A stretch of 5,650 nt of DNA from Legionellales bacterium (lineage in GTDB: Bacteria > Pseudomonadota > Gammaproteobacteria > WLWR01): assembly GCA_012103495.1 (NCBI GenBank), contig WLWR01000120.1, forward strand, positions 1 through 5,650, written 5' to 3'. Every line of letters starts with the position of its first letter. Within the stretch, counting starts at the first letter, position 1. Of this stretch, positions 4,786 through 5,650 are shown piece after piece. A program made the position numbers and the translations under genes. Below the pieces are notes generated by a model. That model made no database searches, was not told where the DNA came from, and saw only the letters and a list, made by a program, of their open reading frames with translations.

Positions 4786-5650
4786 ATGAGCATATTTAAT
4801 TTACCAGATTTGGGTGAGGGATTACCGGATGCCGAAATTCACGAATGGTATGTCAAAGTCGGCGATCAAGTCACCGTCGATCAACCCTTGGTTGCGATGG
4901 AAACTGCCAAAGCAGTGGTCGATGTTCCTGCATCTCAAAGTGGCATAATTGCCAAACTGTATGGCCAAACCGGTGACATTATAAAAACCGGTCACCCGCT
5001 GATTGAATTTGCCGGCGATGCTGAACAAAGCACCAGCGCGTCTCGAAACGATGAAGGTACCGTGGTTGGCAGCATCGAAGCCACGGGGCAAACAGTCCAA
5101 GAACAATTCATCATTGGTCGTCAAGCCACCACCACAACCAACGCCATTAAAGCGACTCCAGCCGTGCGCGCATTGGCGAAAAAATTAAATGTGGATTTAG
5201 CCCACATCACAGCCACCGGCGCTAATGGCGCCATCACCCGCGCCGATGTGGAACAACAGGCAAAAACAACCGGTAGCGGCAGTGCAATGCCACCTGCTGA
5301 TTTTACTCCCTTAAAAGGCACTCGCCGTACGATGGCAACCTTGATGAGTCAATCGCATCAACAAGTCGCACCCGTCACTATTTATGACGATGCCATCTTG
5401 GCAGAAAACATTCATGGACATGATATCACTGTCCATTTAATCCAAACAGTGATCAGCGCCGCCGCTCAAGAACCCGCGTTAAACGCTTGGTACGATGGTC
5501 TCAGTAACAGTCGATGCTTAAAAAACGATGTGAATTTAGGTTTGGCGGTGGATAGTGACGATGGGTTGTTTGTACCAGTGATTAAAGCGGCGCAGCAATT
5601 AAACCCAAACCAGTTACGCCAAACTGTGGATCAATTCAAACAACAAGTAC
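4786..5650 (+). CDS. pdhC: Dihydrolipoamide acyltransferase (E2) of the 2-oxoacid dehydrogenase complex, 3' partial
   Basis: This is the core subunit: it takes the acyl group from E1 on a swinging lipoyl arm and transfers it to CoA. The frame is open from the ATG to the window edge (288 residues), with no stop in the window. One lipoyl domain occupies about residues 3-77, with the modified Lys42 in METAKAVVD. A linker (about 78-122) contains the segment GTVVGSIE. The peripheral-subunit (E3)-binding domain is at about 123-159 (TPAVRALAKKLNVDL, then TGANGAITRADV). The catalytic domain starts near 173 (LKGTRRTMATLMSQSH), and its LGLAVDSDDGLFVPV block is at 251-265. The HxxxDG active-site motif lies beyond the window. 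There is a single lipoyl domain, unlike E. coli AceF with three, and the linker is Thr/Gln-rich rather than Ala/Pro-rich. The acyl specificity (acetyl or branched) cannot be fixed, so the symbol is tentative. Confidence 0.93.
   Translation, partial: MSIFNLPDLGEGLPDAEIHEWYVKVGDQVTVDQPLVAMETAKAVVDVPASQSGIIAKLYGQTGDIIKTGHPLIEFAGDAEQSTSASRNDEGTVVGSIEATGQTVQEQFIIGRQATTTTNAIKATPAVRALAKKLNVDLAHITATGANGAITRADVEQQAKTTGSGSAMPPADFTPLKGTRRTMATLMSQSHQQVAPVTIYDDAILAENIHGHDITVHLIQTVISAAAQEPALNAWYDGLSNSRCLKNDVNLGLAVDSDDGLFVPVIKAAQQLNPNQLRQTVDQFKQQV

Noticed and set aside
4781..4789. Two-codon mini-frame ATG-ATA-TGA overlapping the E2 start
   Set aside because: It is only two bases from the Shine-Dalgarno sequence, too close for initiation, and such short frames arise readily by chance.
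4822..5124. Minus-strand frame of 100 codons inside the E2 gene
   Set aside because: It overlaps the lipoyl domain and linker coding region and has no recognisable protein features. It is explained as a shadow of E2.
1..5650. Search by eye for CRISPR arrays, tRNA/rRNA genes, insertion-sequence ends, long repeats and intrinsic terminators
   Set aside because: None seen. Coding sequence fills nearly the whole window and the gaps are too short to hold such elements. No hairpin followed by a T run stands out.

Overview
The window looks like ordinary chromosomal DNA from a Gram-negative bacterium of moderate G+C, with a short foreign-looking stretch at its left edge. A gammaproteobacterium is plausible, perhaps Legionellales/Coxiellaceae-like. 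That placement is an inference from the gene order (leucine-dehydrogenase-like gene followed by Bacillus-type E1 alpha/E1 beta/E2) and from the style of the proteins, not from any search.

Layout. Positions 1 to about 165 are GC-rich (106 of the first 160 bases are G or C). They encode the C-terminal part of a short-chain dehydrogenase/reductase that stops abruptly where the moderate-GC sequence begins. Next, on the minus strand, come a glycerophosphodiester phosphodiesterase (140-859) and, upstream of it, a secreted protein of about 226 residues resembling the SIMPL/DUF541 group (859-1539). The two share a TAATG stop/start. A compact intergenic stretch (1540-1631) carries divergent expression signals. 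To its right, four tightly spaced plus-strand genes run to the window end: Leu/Phe/Val/Glu-type amino acid dehydrogenase (1632-2699), E1 alpha (2712-3770), E1 beta (3783-4763) and E2 (4786 to beyond 5650) of a 2-oxoacid dehydrogenase complex.

How the genes fit together. E1 alpha/E1 beta decarboxylate a 2-oxoacid using thiamine diphosphate, and E2 takes the acyl group on its lipoyl lysine and passes it to CoA. E3 (lipoamide dehydrogenase) is expected just downstream, outside the window. The first gene would convert branched-chain amino acids to 2-oxoacids. The operon could therefore be pyruvate dehydrogenase with a co-transcribed amino acid dehydrogenase, or a branched-chain 2-oxoacid pathway like the Bacillus bkd operon. 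The sequence alone does not settle this.

I do not see a novel defence, mobile or RNA-based system. The observation most in need of a check is the probable chimeric junction near 157-165.
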